A stretch of 39,175 bases of DNA from Streptomyces sp. AW19M42 (GTDB taxonomy: Bacteria > Actinomycetota > Actinomycetes > Streptomycetales > Streptomycetaceae). Numbering within the stretch: position 1 is the stretch's first letter; the number at the start of each line of letters is the position of its first letter. Location of the stretch: positions 1-39,175 of the forward strand of contig CBRG010000204.1 of the NCBI GenBank assembly GCA_000470535.1, written 5' to 3'. Positions 29,016 through 37,484 of the stretch are shown here, piece by piece. A program made the translations under genes and the position numbers. Below the pieces are notes generated by a model, which was not told the DNA's origin, ran no database searches, and saw nothing but the letters and a program-made list of their open reading frames with translations.

Positions 29016-30734
29016 TCACCCCGTGGCGCCCCCGCCGCCGGGGACGAAGCGGGCCCGCGACGCCATCACCGCGATGTCGTCCTCCGCGCCGGGACCGAAG
29101 CGGTCGAGCACCTCGTCCAGCAGCTCCTCCAGATCGCCGCTCGCCGGCAGCCTCAGATCCCGGAGCCGGCCGACGGACACGTCGATGTCCTCGCCGCGCC
29201 GCTCCACCAGGCCGTCGGTGTACATGAACAGCACCGTTCCCGGCGCGCACCGCACCTCCGTCGTCCGGTAGCCGCCCAACCCGGTGCCGAGCGGCGGCCC
29301 CGCCGGTACGTCGCCCAGCCGGGTGCCCGCGGGCCCGGGGTCGATGAAGACCGGCGGCAGATGGCCGGCGCTCGACACCAGGCACTTCCCGCCGGACCGG
29401 TCGACGACCGCTAGCAGACAGGTCGCCGCCCGGTCGAGCCCCGACCGCTCCACCATCCGGTCGAGCTGCCGCAGGATCTGGTGCGGCGGCAGCTCCTCGT
29501 CCGCGAGGAGCCGCAACAGTGAGCGGTAGTGACTCATCGCGACGGCCGCCTCCACGCCGTGGCCCATCACATCGCCCATCGCCTTCAGATGGCGGCCGTC
29601 GCGCATCGGGATGATGTCGAACCAGTCGCCGCCGACCAGCACGCTCCGGTCGGCCGGCAGATAGCGGGTGGCGACCTCGATGTACGGATGCGGCTGGCGC
29701 GGCTCGGAGAGCAGGGACCGCTGGAGCTCCAGGGCGATGGTGTGCTCGTGGGTGAACCGGCGCGCGTGGTCCAGGTCGACCGCGGCCCGTCCGGCGAGCT
29801 CCCGGGCCACCACCACGTCCTGCTCCGTGAAGGGCGGTGAGTCCCCCGCCCTGACCAGGCCGAGAACGCCGACGGGCCCGCCGCGCACGGAGACCGGCAC
29901 GATGACCGCCGAGTGCATCCCGAGGGCCCGGTAGACCGCGACCCGTTCGGGGGAGGGGGCGGAGCGGCCCAGCTGCTCGTCGCCGGTGAGGTTCTCGACG
30001 ACCGGCTGGTTGGTGGCCAGGCAGCGCGTCACGGCCGCGTCCTCCTGGTAGTCGACGTAGTCCCCGGCCTCCCCGAACCGCGCGAGCCGCTCGCGCAGCC
30101 CCGGCACCGCCGTCATCGCCGCTCGCCGCAGCCGGGTCACCCCGGGCGGTGCGGGGCGCACCGGCGGGGCGACATCCGGCGGGAACACCTCGACCGTGGC
30201 GAGGTCCGCGAGCCCCGGTACGAGCAGGTCGACCAGCTCGGCGCAGGTGGTGTCCATGTCGAGCGTGGTGCCGATGCGGGTGTTCGCGGTGTCCAGGAGA
30301 CGCAGATGGCGCTGGGCCTGGGCCAGCTCGCGCCGCTCGTCGTCGGAGGCCATGACCTCCATCAGGATGCCCGCGACGCCCACCACCCGGCCGTCCACCT
30401 CCAGCCGGTGGTACGCGCCGTGCCAGTAGCGCCGGGTGCTGCCCCGTCCGGCCGGGGTCCGGCCGCTGGAGATGATCTCGCGGGGCCGCCCGTCGGAGAG
30501 CACCGCCAGCATCAGGTCCTCCCGGGCGTCGACCTCGGGGAGCACCTCGGCGACCGTGCGGCCCACGTGCTCGGCGGCCGGGATGCCGTTGACCCGTTCG
30601 AGGGCCGGGTTCACGTAGAGGTAGCGCAGCTTGGTGTCGAGGACCCCCACCCCGGCCTTGGTTCCACCGATCAGGGCCGCGAGCGCCGTGGTGTCGAGCG
30701 GCGGCGGACTGCCGGCGTACTCATCGGCCTGCAA
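29016..30734 (-). CDS. PAS-GAF-SpoIIE protein phosphatase (PP2C type)
   Basis: A 572-residue signalling phosphatase. Residues 15-135 are a PAS domain (GVLDTKLRYLYVNPALERVNGIPAAEHVGRTVAEVLPEV), 150-330 a GAF domain (ANTRIGTTLDMDTTCAELVDLLVPGLADLATVEVF through GLVRAGDSPPFTEQDVVVARELAGRAA), and 340-565 the SpoIIE/PP2C domain. Metal-binding acidic residues are in VGGDWFDIIP, MGDVMGHGVEAAVAM and AEDDIAVMASRA. There is no kinase/ATPase domain. In Streptomyces such proteins dephosphorylate anti-sigma-factor antagonists. No anti-sigma gene is adjacent, so the partner is elsewhere. Translation starts at a TTG (30734), with AGGAGG just upstream deciding the choice. Confidence 0.9.
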   Translation of the reverse strand: MQADEYAGSPPPLDTTALAALIGGTKAGVGVLDTKLRYLYVNPALERVNGIPAAEHVGRTVAEVLPEVDAREDLMLAVLSDGRPREIISSGRTPAGRGSTRRYWHGAYHRLEVDGRVVGVAGILMEVMASDDERRELAQAQRHLRLLDTANTRIGTTLDMDTTCAELVDLLVPGLADLATVEVFPPDVAPPVRPAPPGVTRLRRAAMTAVPGLRERLARFGEAGDYVDYQEDAAVTRCLATNQPVVENLTGDEQLGRSAPSPERVAVYRALGMHSAVIVPVSVRGGPVGVLGLVRAGDSPPFTEQDVVVARELAGRAAVDLDHARRFTHEHTIALELQRSLLSEPRQPHPYIEVATRYLPADRSVLVGGDWFDIIPMRDGRHLKAMGDVMGHGVEAAVAMSHYRSLLRLLADEELPPHQILRQLDRMVERSGLDRAATCLLAVVDRSGGKCLVSSAGHLPPVFIDPGPAGTRLGDVPAGPPLGTGLGGYRTTEVRCAPGTVLFMYTDGLVERRGEDIDVSVGRLRDLRLPASGDLEELLDEVLDRFGPGAEDDIAVMASRARFVPGGGGATG

Positions 30735-30825
30735 GGCAACCTCCTGGGACAGGGCGCGGGCCGCCCGACTGCCCGGCCCTTCATGGTCGGCCGCCCGCCC
30801 CGCCCCCGCATCCGCAGACGGCTGA

Positions 30826-31557
30826 TCAGCGAGCGCTGCCCGCGCGCGCCGCCCCGCCCGGCGCGCCGGGGAGCAGCAGGTCCAGATCCACCGTCCCGTC
30901 CTCGGCCGGCGCCTCCGGCGGCAGCAGCAGGGCCTCGGCCACGGGGCCGGGCAGCGGGGTGTGCCCCAGCAGCCCGGTGACCAGGGCGGTGGTCAGCCGG
31001 TGCCAGACGGGGGCCCGGCGGAGCATCGGGTGATCGCCGCCGGGCACGGTGACCAGACAGCTGCGGGCCCCGGCCCGGCGGGCCCGTGCGGTGAGCGTCC
31101 GGGAGGCCGCCGCACTGGTGACCCGGTCCCGGGGGCTGTGCACGAGGACGACGTCCCGCCCGGCGAGCTGCTCGACCGGATCGCCGTCCGGGCACCACGG
31201 GGCGAGGCCGACCACGCCCCGTACCAGCGGATGCCCGGCGGCGTGCAGCGCGGCGCGGCCGCCCATCGAGTGCCCCACCAGCACCACCGGGATGTCCCCC
31301 GCCGCACTCCGCAGCTCGTCCAGGGCGCGTACGGCATCGTGAAGCGGATCGGCCCTGGACCCGTTCCAGCCCCGGTGCCCGTACCGGACGGCGCGCACCA
31401 GGACGTCCCCCGGCAGCGCGCGGCGCAGCGCGTGCGCGAAGGGGCGCATCCGCAGCGCGGGCAGGTTGAACGGTCCGGGCGGCGGCGCCCCGAGGCCGGT
31501 CTCCCGTCCGCCGTGCAGCAGGAGTACGGCCGCCGCCGGCCGTTGTCGTCGTGTCAT
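30826..31557 (-). CDS. Alpha/beta hydrolase
   Basis: A 243-residue serine hydrolase, ATG 31557 with GGAGG upstream. VLLLHGG gives the oxyanion region, VVLVGHSMGGRAALHAAGHP the nucleophile elbow with the Ser, VVLVHSPRDRVT the acid Asp, and TVPGGDHPML the His, all in the right order. The N-terminal frame upstream of this ATG is the divergent promoter region and is not coding. The C-terminus is a Pro/Ala-rich tail. No substrate can be inferred. The gene starts 119 bases from the divergent peroxiredoxin. Confidence 0.87.
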   Translation of the reverse strand: MTRRQRPAAAVLLLHGGRETGLGAPPPGPFNLPALRMRPFAHALRRALPGDVLVRAVRYGHRGWNGSRADPLHDAVRALDELRSAAGDIPVVLVGHSMGGRAALHAAGHPLVRGVVGLAPWCPDGDPVEQLAGRDVVLVHSPRDRVTSAAASRTLTARARRAGARSCLVTVPGGDHPMLRRAPVWHRLTTALVTGLLGHTPLPGPVAEALLLPPEAPAEDGTVDLDLLLPGAPGGAARAGSAR

Positions 31558-31676
31558 GCGTACCTCCGGTGCGGATGGGTGGAGCCGTAACGAGCATGCT
31601 GTACGAGCACGGACGGCACCGTCGCAGCGGGAAACAAGCGGCGCGGAACAGCGGCGCGGAACGAAGGACACACACC

Positions 31677-32162
31677 ATGGGCTCGTCACCACAACTCGGC
31701 CGGAACGCACCGGACTTCACCCTCGCAGGAGGCTCACTCGACGGCAATACGTTCGAACGCCGCGACTACACGCTCTCCGCGGCCCGCGGCCGGGCCGTGG
31801 TCCTCGCCTTCTACCCCGGCGACAACACGGCCGTGTGCACCAAGCAGCTGTGCTCGTACTCCTCCGGCATGGAGACCTTCGAGGGGCTCGACGCGCAGGT
31901 CTGGGGAATCAGTCCACAGGATGTGGACAGCCACGAGTCCTTCGCCCGCGCCCACAGCCTGCGGATGCCGCTGCTGGCGGACACCGGCCGCGAGATCGCA
32001 CGAGCGTACGGGGTGGCGGCGCCCGGCATCGGCGTACGCCGGGCGGTGTTCCTGATCGACGCGGAGGGGGTGCTGCGCTGGAAGCACGTAGCGCTCCTCG
32101 GTGCCACGTTCCAGTCACTGGACACCCTGGCGGGCCACCTCTCCGGCATCCAGACCCCGTAG
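31677..32162 (+). CDS. Peroxiredoxin, BCP/AhpC-TSA type
   Basis: A 161-residue thiol peroxidase, ATG 31677 with GAAGGA upstream. RNAPDFTLAGGSLDGNTFERRDY opens the thioredoxin fold, and AFYPGDNTAVCTKQLCSYSS carries the peroxidatic Cys in the T-x-x-C motif with a second Cys five residues later, the arrangement of the bacterioferritin-comigratory (atypical 2-Cys) group. The active-site Arg is near the end of VGAAPGIGVRRAVFLIDAEGV-like sequence. It reduces hydroperoxides with electrons from thioredoxin. An 8-bp hairpin (32166-32184) follows the stop. Confidence 0.9.
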   Translation: MGSSPQLGRNAPDFTLAGGSLDGNTFERRDYTLSAARGRAVVLAFYPGDNTAVCTKQLCSYSSGMETFEGLDAQVWGISPQDVDSHESFARAHSLRMPLLADTGREIARAYGVAAPGIGVRRAVFLIDAEGVLRWKHVALLGATFQSLDTLAGHLSGIQTP

Positions 32163-32165
32163 AAG

Positions 32166-32184
32166 ACTGCCGGAACCCGGCAGT
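32166..32184 (+). terminator. Hairpin after the peroxiredoxin gene
   Basis: ACTGCCGG (32166-32173) and CCGGCAGT (32177-32184) form a perfect 8-bp stem with loop AAC, four bases after the stop. There is no T-run. Confidence 0.5.
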
Positions 32185-32268
32185 GTCGCCGGTACGGTAT
32201 GTATGGGACCATCCAGCCAGTTCGACGGAAATGTTCGGGGGATTCCGCAGACCGGGAGGGGTGATCAC

Positions 32269-32778
32269 GTGACCTTGTTTCTCGGTCTCGGCATTGCGGG
32301 GGTCGTGCTGCTCGCACTGTCCCTGATCTTCGACGGAATCCTCGAAGGCCTCTTCGGGGGTGTGCTGGACGGCCTCTTCGACGGGCTGCTCTCCCTTCCG
32401 GTGATCGCCGGCTTCGTCTCGATGCTCGGTTTCGGCGGCGCCATCGTCCTCGGTACGACCGGCGTCGGCACGTTCGCCGCTGTCGCGGCCGGTGCCCTGG
32501 CCGGCCTGGTCGCCGCCTGGCTCACCTGGAAGTTCAGCCAGGCCCTGATGCGGGACCAGACCAACGCCACGCCGCGCGACGAGGATCTCGTCGGCTCGGC
32601 CGGTTCCGTGGTCACGGCCATTCCGGCCAACGGCTACGGCGAGGTGCTGCTGAGGCTGGGAGGGCACGTCGTGAAGCTGTCGGCGAAGAGCCCGGTGCCG
32701 GTCGAACGCGGCACCGAGATCTGGGTCGAGGCCACGCTCTCGACCACCTCGGTCTCGGTCCGCCCCGTCGAACGCTGA
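32269..32778 (+). CDS. NfeD-like membrane protein, flotillin partner
   Basis: A 169-residue protein, GTG 32269 preceded by GGGAGGGG. Residues 2-22, about 42-62 and 64-86 are hydrophobic (LGLGIAGVVLLALSLIFDGILEG, then FVSMLGFGGAIVLGTTGVGTFAAVAAGALAGLVAAWL). The C-terminal half is an OB-fold domain of the NfeD type: DEDLVGSAGSVVTAIPANGYGEVLLRLGGHVVKLSAKSPVPVERGTEIWVEATLSTTSVSVRPV. NfeD proteins usually pair with SPFH proteins, and the flotillin gene follows 76 bases downstream, as in the Bacillus yuaF-yuaG pair. The two probably form a membrane microdomain complex. Confidence 0.85.
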   Translation: MTLFLGLGIAGVVLLALSLIFDGILEGLFGGVLDGLFDGLLSLPVIAGFVSMLGFGGAIVLGTTGVGTFAAVAAGALAGLVAAWLTWKFSQALMRDQTNATPRDEDLVGSAGSVVTAIPANGYGEVLLRLGGHVVKLSAKSPVPVERGTEIWVEATLSTTSVSVRPVER

Positions 32779-32854
32779 GCCGGCAAGCCGGCCGGCCCAT
32801 CACCGCCCGCAACAGAACTGCCGTCCCCGTCGGGAGGCAGAGGGGGACACCCTT

Positions 32855-34294
32855 ATGAGTCCAGTACTGATCGCCATCGTCGGAGTCGTCGTACTCCTCG
32901 TCCTGCTGGCCCTCGTGGTCATCACCCGCTACAAGGTCGCCGGGCCCAGTGAGGCGTTCATCATCACCGGCCGCCGCGGCAAGAAGTCCGTCGACCCGGT
33001 GACCGGGCGGGCCAGCATCGACAACAGCGGCCAGAAGGTCGTCGTCGGCGGCGGCGTCTTCGTCGTCCCGTTCGTCCAGCAGAAGTTCACCCTGGACCTC
33101 TCCAGCCGGCACATCCCGATCGCCGTGCGCGGGGCCGTCACGCTGCGCGGGGTGAAGTCCAACCTGGAGGGCGTCGCGATCGTCAAGGTCGGCGGCAGCG
33201 AGGACGCCATCCGGGCCGCCGCCCAGCGCTTCCTGCAGCAGCAGAAGGGCATCGTCGGCTTCACCCAGGAAGTGCTCTCCGGTGCCCTGCGCGCCATCGT
33301 CGGCCGGATGTCGGTCGAGGACATCATTCGCGACCGGGCCGCGTTCGCCGGCCAGGTGGCGGAGGAGGCCGAGGCCAGCCTGTCCGGTCAGGGCCTGATC
33401 CTGGACGCCTTCCAGATCCAGGACATCACGACGGAGGGCTCCTACCTGGAGGACCTCGGCCGCCCCGAGGCCGCCCGTGCCAAGCAGGAGGCGGACATCG
33501 CGGAGGCGATCGCCCGCCGCGCCTCCGAGCAGGCCCGGCTGAAGGCAGCCGAGGAAATCGCCATCGCCGAGCGGACGTACTACCTGAAGCAGGCCGAGAT
33601 CAAGGTCGAGACGGAGGCCGCCGCCGCGAAGGCCAACGCCGCCGGTCCCCTCGCAGAGGCCGCCCGCCGCCAGGAGATCCTCCAGGAGCAGGAGAAGGTC
33701 GCCGAGCGCCAGGCCGCCCTGACCGACCGCGAGCTCGACACCAAGGTCCGCAAGCCCGCCGACGCCGCCCGCTACCAGGCCGAGCAGGAGGCGGAGGCCC
33801 GCCGCATCGCCCAGGTCAAGGAGGCCGAAGCGGACGCCGAGCGCTCCCGCCTGACCGGTGAGGGCGAGAAGCTGCACCGCTCGGCCCTCGCCGACGCCGT
33901 ACGCATCGAGGGCGAGGCCCAGGGTGCCGCCATCGCCGCGCGGGGTTCGGCCGAGGCGGAGGCCATGCGGAAGAAGGCGGACGCCTTCGCCCAGTACGGC
34001 GACGCGGCCGTGCTCCAGATGCTCGTCGAGGTGCTCCCGCAGGTCGTCGCCAAGGCGTCCGAGCCGCTGAGCGCCATCGACAAGCTGACCGTGATCTCGA
34101 CGGACGGCGCGAGCCAGCTCTCGCGCACCGTCACGGACAACGTCGCCCAGGGCATGGAACTCCTCAGCTCCACGACGGGCGTCGACCTCGCCGCCCTCCT
34201 GCAGAACCTCAAGGGCGCCAACCCGAAGCCCGAGGTCCCGGCCCAGCCGGAACCGTCCACGCCGCGGAACGGCAAGATCGAGGTCACGGACTGA
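32855..34294 (+). CDS. Flotillin-like SPFH protein
   Basis: A 479-residue membrane-anchored scaffold. Residues 4-25 (IAIVGVVVLLVLLALVVITRY) are the anchor, and the SPFH/band-7 domain runs to about 200, starting KVAGPSEAFIITGRRGKKS with EVLSGALRAIVGRMSVEDI in its second half. Residues 200-390 are a long coiled coil with many EA/AE repeats (for instance KQEADIAEAIARRASEQARLKAAEE and AKANAAGPLAEAARRQEIL), the flotillin hallmark. It gathers membrane proteins and lipids into ordered patches. With the NfeD gene upstream it makes a two-gene unit. A clear hairpin ends it. Confidence 0.93.
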   Translation: MSPVLIAIVGVVVLLVLLALVVITRYKVAGPSEAFIITGRRGKKSVDPVTGRASIDNSGQKVVVGGGVFVVPFVQQKFTLDLSSRHIPIAVRGAVTLRGVKSNLEGVAIVKVGGSEDAIRAAAQRFLQQQKGIVGFTQEVLSGALRAIVGRMSVEDIIRDRAAFAGQVAEEAEASLSGQGLILDAFQIQDITTEGSYLEDLGRPEAARAKQEADIAEAIARRASEQARLKAAEEIAIAERTYYLKQAEIKVETEAAAAKANAAGPLAEAARRQEILQEQEKVAERQAALTDRELDTKVRKPADAARYQAEQEAEARRIAQVKEAEADAERSRLTGEGEKLHRSALADAVRIEGEAQGAAIAARGSAEAEAMRKKADAFAQYGDAAVLQMLVEVLPQVVAKASEPLSAIDKLTVISTDGASQLSRTVTDNVAQGMELLSSTTGVDLAALLQNLKGANPKPEVPAQPEPSTPRNGKIEVTD

Positions 34295-34314
34295 CCACCC
34301 ACCCCAGCGACACC

Positions 34315-34356
34315 CGCGCGTGCCCGGCCGGTTCCCCCACCGACCGGGCACGCGCG
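34315..34356 (+). terminator. Terminator after the flotillin gene
   Basis: A perfect 13-bp inverted repeat, arms 34315-34327 and 34344-34356, starting 20 bases past the stop. No T-run. Confidence 0.65.
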
Positions 34357-34535
34357 CGTCCGGCCCCGGTCCGCGAGGCCGGCCGAGCGGTCATGGGCTC
34401 CGCTCTGACTCCTCCCCGCAGCCGCGGGGCAAAAAGCGCACCCGGAGGGCCCACCAAAGGTCCGGTTAGGGTAATGCGGGACTAAAGAGATCACCAAGTA
34501 CGTTTCATGAGCGCCGCGCTCCTCGGGAGGAAGTC

Positions 34536-35006
34536 ATGGGAACCCACCGCACCACGCTGCCCGGAGTCGGAGTGCAGTACGACTACACCACCGAGACGGG
34601 CCAGCACATCTCCGTCGTCGTGCACCATGACGGGCGGCGGTTCATCGGGTTCTACGACCAGGACGATCCTGATTCGTGCCGGCTCTCCGTACCCCTGACG
34701 CCACAGGAGGCCACCGGGCTCGCGCATCTCATCGATGCCGCGCCGATCGACGCCGTGCGGACCGAGGGGATCGATCTGGTCACCGAGCACATCCCGCTCG
34801 GGACGCGGTCCCCCTACGGCGGGCGGTTGCTCGGGGACACCCGGGCGCGGACCCGGACCGGGGCCTCGATCGTGGCGGTGTTGCGGACGCACAGTGCGCA
34901 TCCGTCGCCGGGGCCGGACTTCCGGCTGGCCATCGGGGACACGCTTGTCGTCGTCGGTACGCGCGAGGGCGTGGACACGCTCTCCGAGATCATTGCGGAG
35001 GGCTGA
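34536..35006 (+). CDS. RCK_C (TrkA-C) regulatory subunit of a cation/proton antiporter
   Basis: A 156-residue soluble protein, ATG 34536 with GGGAGGAAG upstream. The N-terminal half (GVGVQYDYTTETGQHISVVVHHDGRRFIGFYDQDDPDSCRLSVPLTPQEATGLAHLID) is the KhtT-type domain; the C-terminal half (LGTRSPYGGRLLGDTRARTRTGASIVAVLRTHSAHPSPGPDFRLAIGDTLVVVGTREGVDTLSEII) is a full RCK_C domain. RCK_C domains bind ligands such as c-di-AMP, and this one should gate the antiporter encoded two bases downstream. A TAGGGT hexamer at 34468-34473 may be its -10. Confidence 0.88.
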   Translation: MGTHRTTLPGVGVQYDYTTETGQHISVVVHHDGRRFIGFYDQDDPDSCRLSVPLTPQEATGLAHLIDAAPIDAVRTEGIDLVTEHIPLGTRSPYGGRLLGDTRARTRTGASIVAVLRTHSAHPSPGPDFRLAIGDTLVVVGTREGVDTLSEIIAEG

Positions 35007-35008
35007 CC

Positions 35009-36283
35009 GTGCACGACACGACCGCACTGCTGGTGGAGTTCGGCTCCGTCATCCTGGGGCTCGGCATCATCGGCCGGTTCGCCGGCCGAATAGGCCTCTC
35101 CTCGATCCCCCTCTATCTGCTGGCCGGACTCGCGTTCGGCGACGGTGGGCTGCTGCCGCTCGGCGCGAGTGAGGAGTTCACCGCCGTCGGCGCCGAGATC
35201 GGCGTCATTCTGCTGCTGCTCCTGCTGGGGCTCGAATACAGCGCCAGTGAACTCGTCACCAGCCTGAAGACGCAGTATCCGTCCGGGGCCGTGGACTTCG
35301 TACTCAACGCCACCCCTGGTGCCGTCGCCGCGCTGCTGCTCGGCTGGGGGCCCGTGGGGGCGGTGGCCCTGGCCGGGGTCACCTGGATCTCGTCGTCCGG
35401 GGTGATCGCCAAGGTCCTCGCGGATCTGGGGCGGCTCGGCAACCGGGAGACGCCCGTCATCCTCGGGGTGCTCGTCATCGAGGACCTGTCGATGGCCGTC
35501 TATCTGCCGCTGCTCACCGCGATGCTCGCGGGTGTGGGCTTCGCCGGGGGCAGCATCGCGCTGCTCGTCGCGCTCGGCACCGTCGGGTTCGTGCTCTACC
35601 TCGCGCTGCGGCACGGCCGGCTGATCAGCCGGGCCGTGTCCTCCGACAATCCCGAGCTGTTGCTGCTCGTCGTGCTCGGGCTGACCGTGCTGGTCGCCGG
35701 GGTGGCCCAGCAGTTGCAGGTGTCCGCGGCCGTCGGGGCGTTCCTCGTCGGCATCGCGCTCTCCGGCGAGGTCGCGGAGGGGGCGCGCAAGCTGCTGACC
35801 CCGTTGCGGGATCTCTTCGCCGCCGTCTTCTTCGTGTTCTTCGGGCTCTCCACCAACCCCGCGGAGATCCCGCCGGTGCTCCTCCCGGCCGCACTGCTGG
35901 CCATCGTCACCGTCTTCACCAAGATCGCCACCGGCTGGTACGCGGCACGGCGGGCCGGCATCGGTTCGCGCGGACGCTGGCGGGCGGGCGGCACGCTCGT
36001 CGCCCGGGGCGAGTTCTCCATAGTCATCGCCGGTCTGGCCGTGGCGACCGAGCCGCGCATCGGCCCCATCGCCACCGCGTACGTCCTGATCCTCGTCATC
36101 GTCGGCCCGCTCACCGCCCGCTGGACGCAGCCGATCGTCGAGAAGATCCAGGAGTGGCGGGGAAACGGCGGGGACAAGGCCGCCTCCCCGTCCGGAAACG
36201 GTGGCAGTGGTAGCGGCAGCAGCGGAACCGTTCCTGCCGCACGGGTGCCCCTGCCGCAGGAGGAGCTGGCCCAAACCGACTGA
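35009..36283 (+). CDS. Cation/proton antiporter, CPA2 (KefB/KhtU-like)
   Basis: A 424-residue membrane transporter, GTG 35009, two bases after the regulatory subunit stop. Around 12 helices are visible. Family motifs are IPLYLLAGLAFGDGGLLPLG near the N-terminus, EIGVILLLLLLGLEYSASEL, WISSSGVIAKVLADLGRLGNRETPVILGVLVIEDLSMAVYLPLL, VGAFLVGIALSG and FAAVFFVFFGLSTNP. The IEDL aspartate and the SSSGVI region should form the ion site. No RCK_N domain is fused to it; the regulator is the separate gene upstream, as in KhtTU. It probably exchanges K+ for H+. The last 60 residues are a Gly/Ser-rich tail. It ends eight bases from the convergent MarR gene. Confidence 0.9.
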   Translation: MHDTTALLVEFGSVILGLGIIGRFAGRIGLSSIPLYLLAGLAFGDGGLLPLGASEEFTAVGAEIGVILLLLLLGLEYSASELVTSLKTQYPSGAVDFVLNATPGAVAALLLGWGPVGAVALAGVTWISSSGVIAKVLADLGRLGNRETPVILGVLVIEDLSMAVYLPLLTAMLAGVGFAGGSIALLVALGTVGFVLYLALRHGRLISRAVSSDNPELLLLVVLGLTVLVAGVAQQLQVSAAVGAFLVGIALSGEVAEGARKLLTPLRDLFAAVFFVFFGLSTNPAEIPPVLLPAALLAIVTVFTKIATGWYAARRAGIGSRGRWRAGGTLVARGEFSIVIAGLAVATEPRIGPIATAYVLILVIVGPLTARWTQPIVEKIQEWRGNGGDKAASPSGNGGSGSGSSGTVPAARVPLPQEELAQTD

Positions 36284-36291
36284 ACGCCGCG

Positions 36292-36852
36292 TCAGCCGTC
36301 CTGGGCGGCGGGGAGGTCGGGCAGCCAGCCCAGCGGGTACGCGTCCGCGCCGCCCCCGGGAACGGCCGGCTCGCCGCCCGCCGCGGTGAACGCCGTCAGC
36401 GCCTCGACCAGCGCGGACCGCTGCTCCGGCGCGAGGCGTTCGACGATCGAGGCGATCTCCCTGCGTCGGCCGGCCGTGACGTCCTCGACCAGCTGGAGCC
36501 CCTCCGGGGTCACCCGCAGTGCCGTCTCCCGGCGGTTGGCCGGGTTGACCTGGCGCTCGGCCAGACCGGCGACGATCAGCCGGTCCAGCATGCGCATCGC
36601 GGTCGACGGGTTGACGCCCAGGCGCTCGGCCAGCGAGACCAGCTTGGCGTCCCCGTGGGTGGCCAGGACCACGAGCAGCCGGAACTGCGGCAGCGTCACC
36701 CGGTCCTCGACCGCCGCCAGCGACCGGGCCGAAACGGCCACCAGCAGGCGCGACGCGGTCAGCACCGCCCGCGTCACCGCGTCGACGTCGTCTCTGCCCG
36801 GGGCGGACGGGGCGGACGGTCGTTTCCCAGATGCCTGTTCGTGCGCGGCCAT
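36292..36852 (-). CDS. MarR-family transcriptional regulator
   Basis: A 186-residue repressor. ATG 36852, preceded by AAAGGGG, is used; an ATG at 36945 inside the operator would add 31 odd residues. The winged helix is FRLLVVLATHGDAKLVSLAERLGVNPSTAMRMLDRLIVAGLAERQVNPANRRETALRVTPEGLQLVEDV (about residues 57-123), flanked by dimer helices (TRAVLTASRLLVAVSARSLAAVE and IASIVERLAPEQRSALVEALTAF). It is divergent from the nitroreductase gene across a 29-bp near-palindrome that should be its operator. The MFS efflux gene beyond may belong to the same regulon. Confidence 0.88.
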   Translation of the reverse strand: MAAHEQASGKRPSAPSAPGRDDVDAVTRAVLTASRLLVAVSARSLAAVEDRVTLPQFRLLVVLATHGDAKLVSLAERLGVNPSTAMRMLDRLIVAGLAERQVNPANRRETALRVTPEGLQLVEDVTAGRRREIASIVERLAPEQRSALVEALTAFTAAGGEPAVPGGGADAYPLGWLPDLPAAQDG

Positions 36853-36923
36853 GCCCCTTTGTACCGCGCCGGACCGCGTACTCCCACTGCGGGGAGTCCC
36901 GCCCGCGACGGTGGCGTAGATCT

Positions 36924-36952
36924 TGTCACTGTGCAACGTTTGCATAGTGACA
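36924..36952. promoter_or_regulatory. Probable MarR operator
   Basis: Arms TGTCACTGTGCAA (36924-36936) and TTGCATAGTGACA (36940-36952) are inverted repeats with a single mismatch and a 3-base centre. The nitroreductase GTG start (36947) lies inside the right arm, so binding would block both divergent genes. Confidence 0.65.
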
Positions 36953-37474
36953 CATCAATCCGCAGACTCGTCCGTGCCCCGGCGCCCCGCACCGCCGACC
37001 GGCTGGCGGCGTACCGTCGCCCGGCTCCCGGTCCATATGTTCCGGGCCGGGCTCGGGCCACTGTTCCGGGGGCGGCTCCTGCTCCTCGTCCACACCGGGC
37101 GCACCTCGGGACAGCCGCGCCGGACCGCCGTCGAGGTGGTCGAGTCCGCGACGCTGGAGGGCCGGCGGAGCTGGACCGTGGCGTCCGGATTCGGGCCCTG
37201 CGCCGACTGGTACCGCAATCTGCGACGTACGCCGCAGGCCACCGTGCAGATCGGCCGCCGGTTCCACGCGGTGACGGCGGCGGAGCTGCCGGCCCGGGAG
37301 GGCGGCGAGCTGATGGTGCGGTACGCGCCCCGGCATCCCCGGGTCGCCCGGCGGCTCTGCGCGTACCTGGGGTTCACGGTCGACGGCAGCGCGGAGGGCT
37401 ACCGGGCCGTGGGCGAGTCCATTCCGTTCGTACGCCTCACCGAGGGCGCCCCGGCCCGCCGCGGCGACCGCTGA
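36947..37474 (+). CDS. F420-type nitroreductase family oxidoreductase (DDN-like)
   Basis: A 175-residue protein from GTG 36947. PVHMFRAGLGPLFRGRLLLLVHTGRTSGQPRRTAVEVVE opens the split-barrel fold of the deazaflavin (F420)-dependent nitroreductase family; GRRSWTVASGFGPCADWYRNLRRTPQATVQIGRRFHAVTAAELP is the strongly conserved middle, and ARRLCAYLGFTVDGSAEGYRAVGESIPFVRL the end. Members reduce nitro compounds, quinones or similar electrophiles with reduced F420. The start lies inside the putative MarR operator with no Shine-Dalgarno, which suggests a leaderless mRNA. The physiological substrate is unknown; the MarR/MFS context suggests toxic-compound defence. Confidence 0.85.
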   Translation: MTHQSADSSVPRRPAPPTGWRRTVARLPVHMFRAGLGPLFRGRLLLLVHTGRTSGQPRRTAVEVVESATLEGRRSWTVASGFGPCADWYRNLRRTPQATVQIGRRFHAVTAAELPAREGGELMVRYAPRHPRVARRLCAYLGFTVDGSAEGYRAVGESIPFVRLTEGAPARRGDR

Positions 37475-37484
37475 GGGCCCGAGG

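Noticed and set aside
34421..34440. A-run after a GC-rich stem (near 34436) as a terminator
   Set aside because: The run is A on the plus strand after the stem and precedes it on the minus strand, so it gives no U-tail in either direction.
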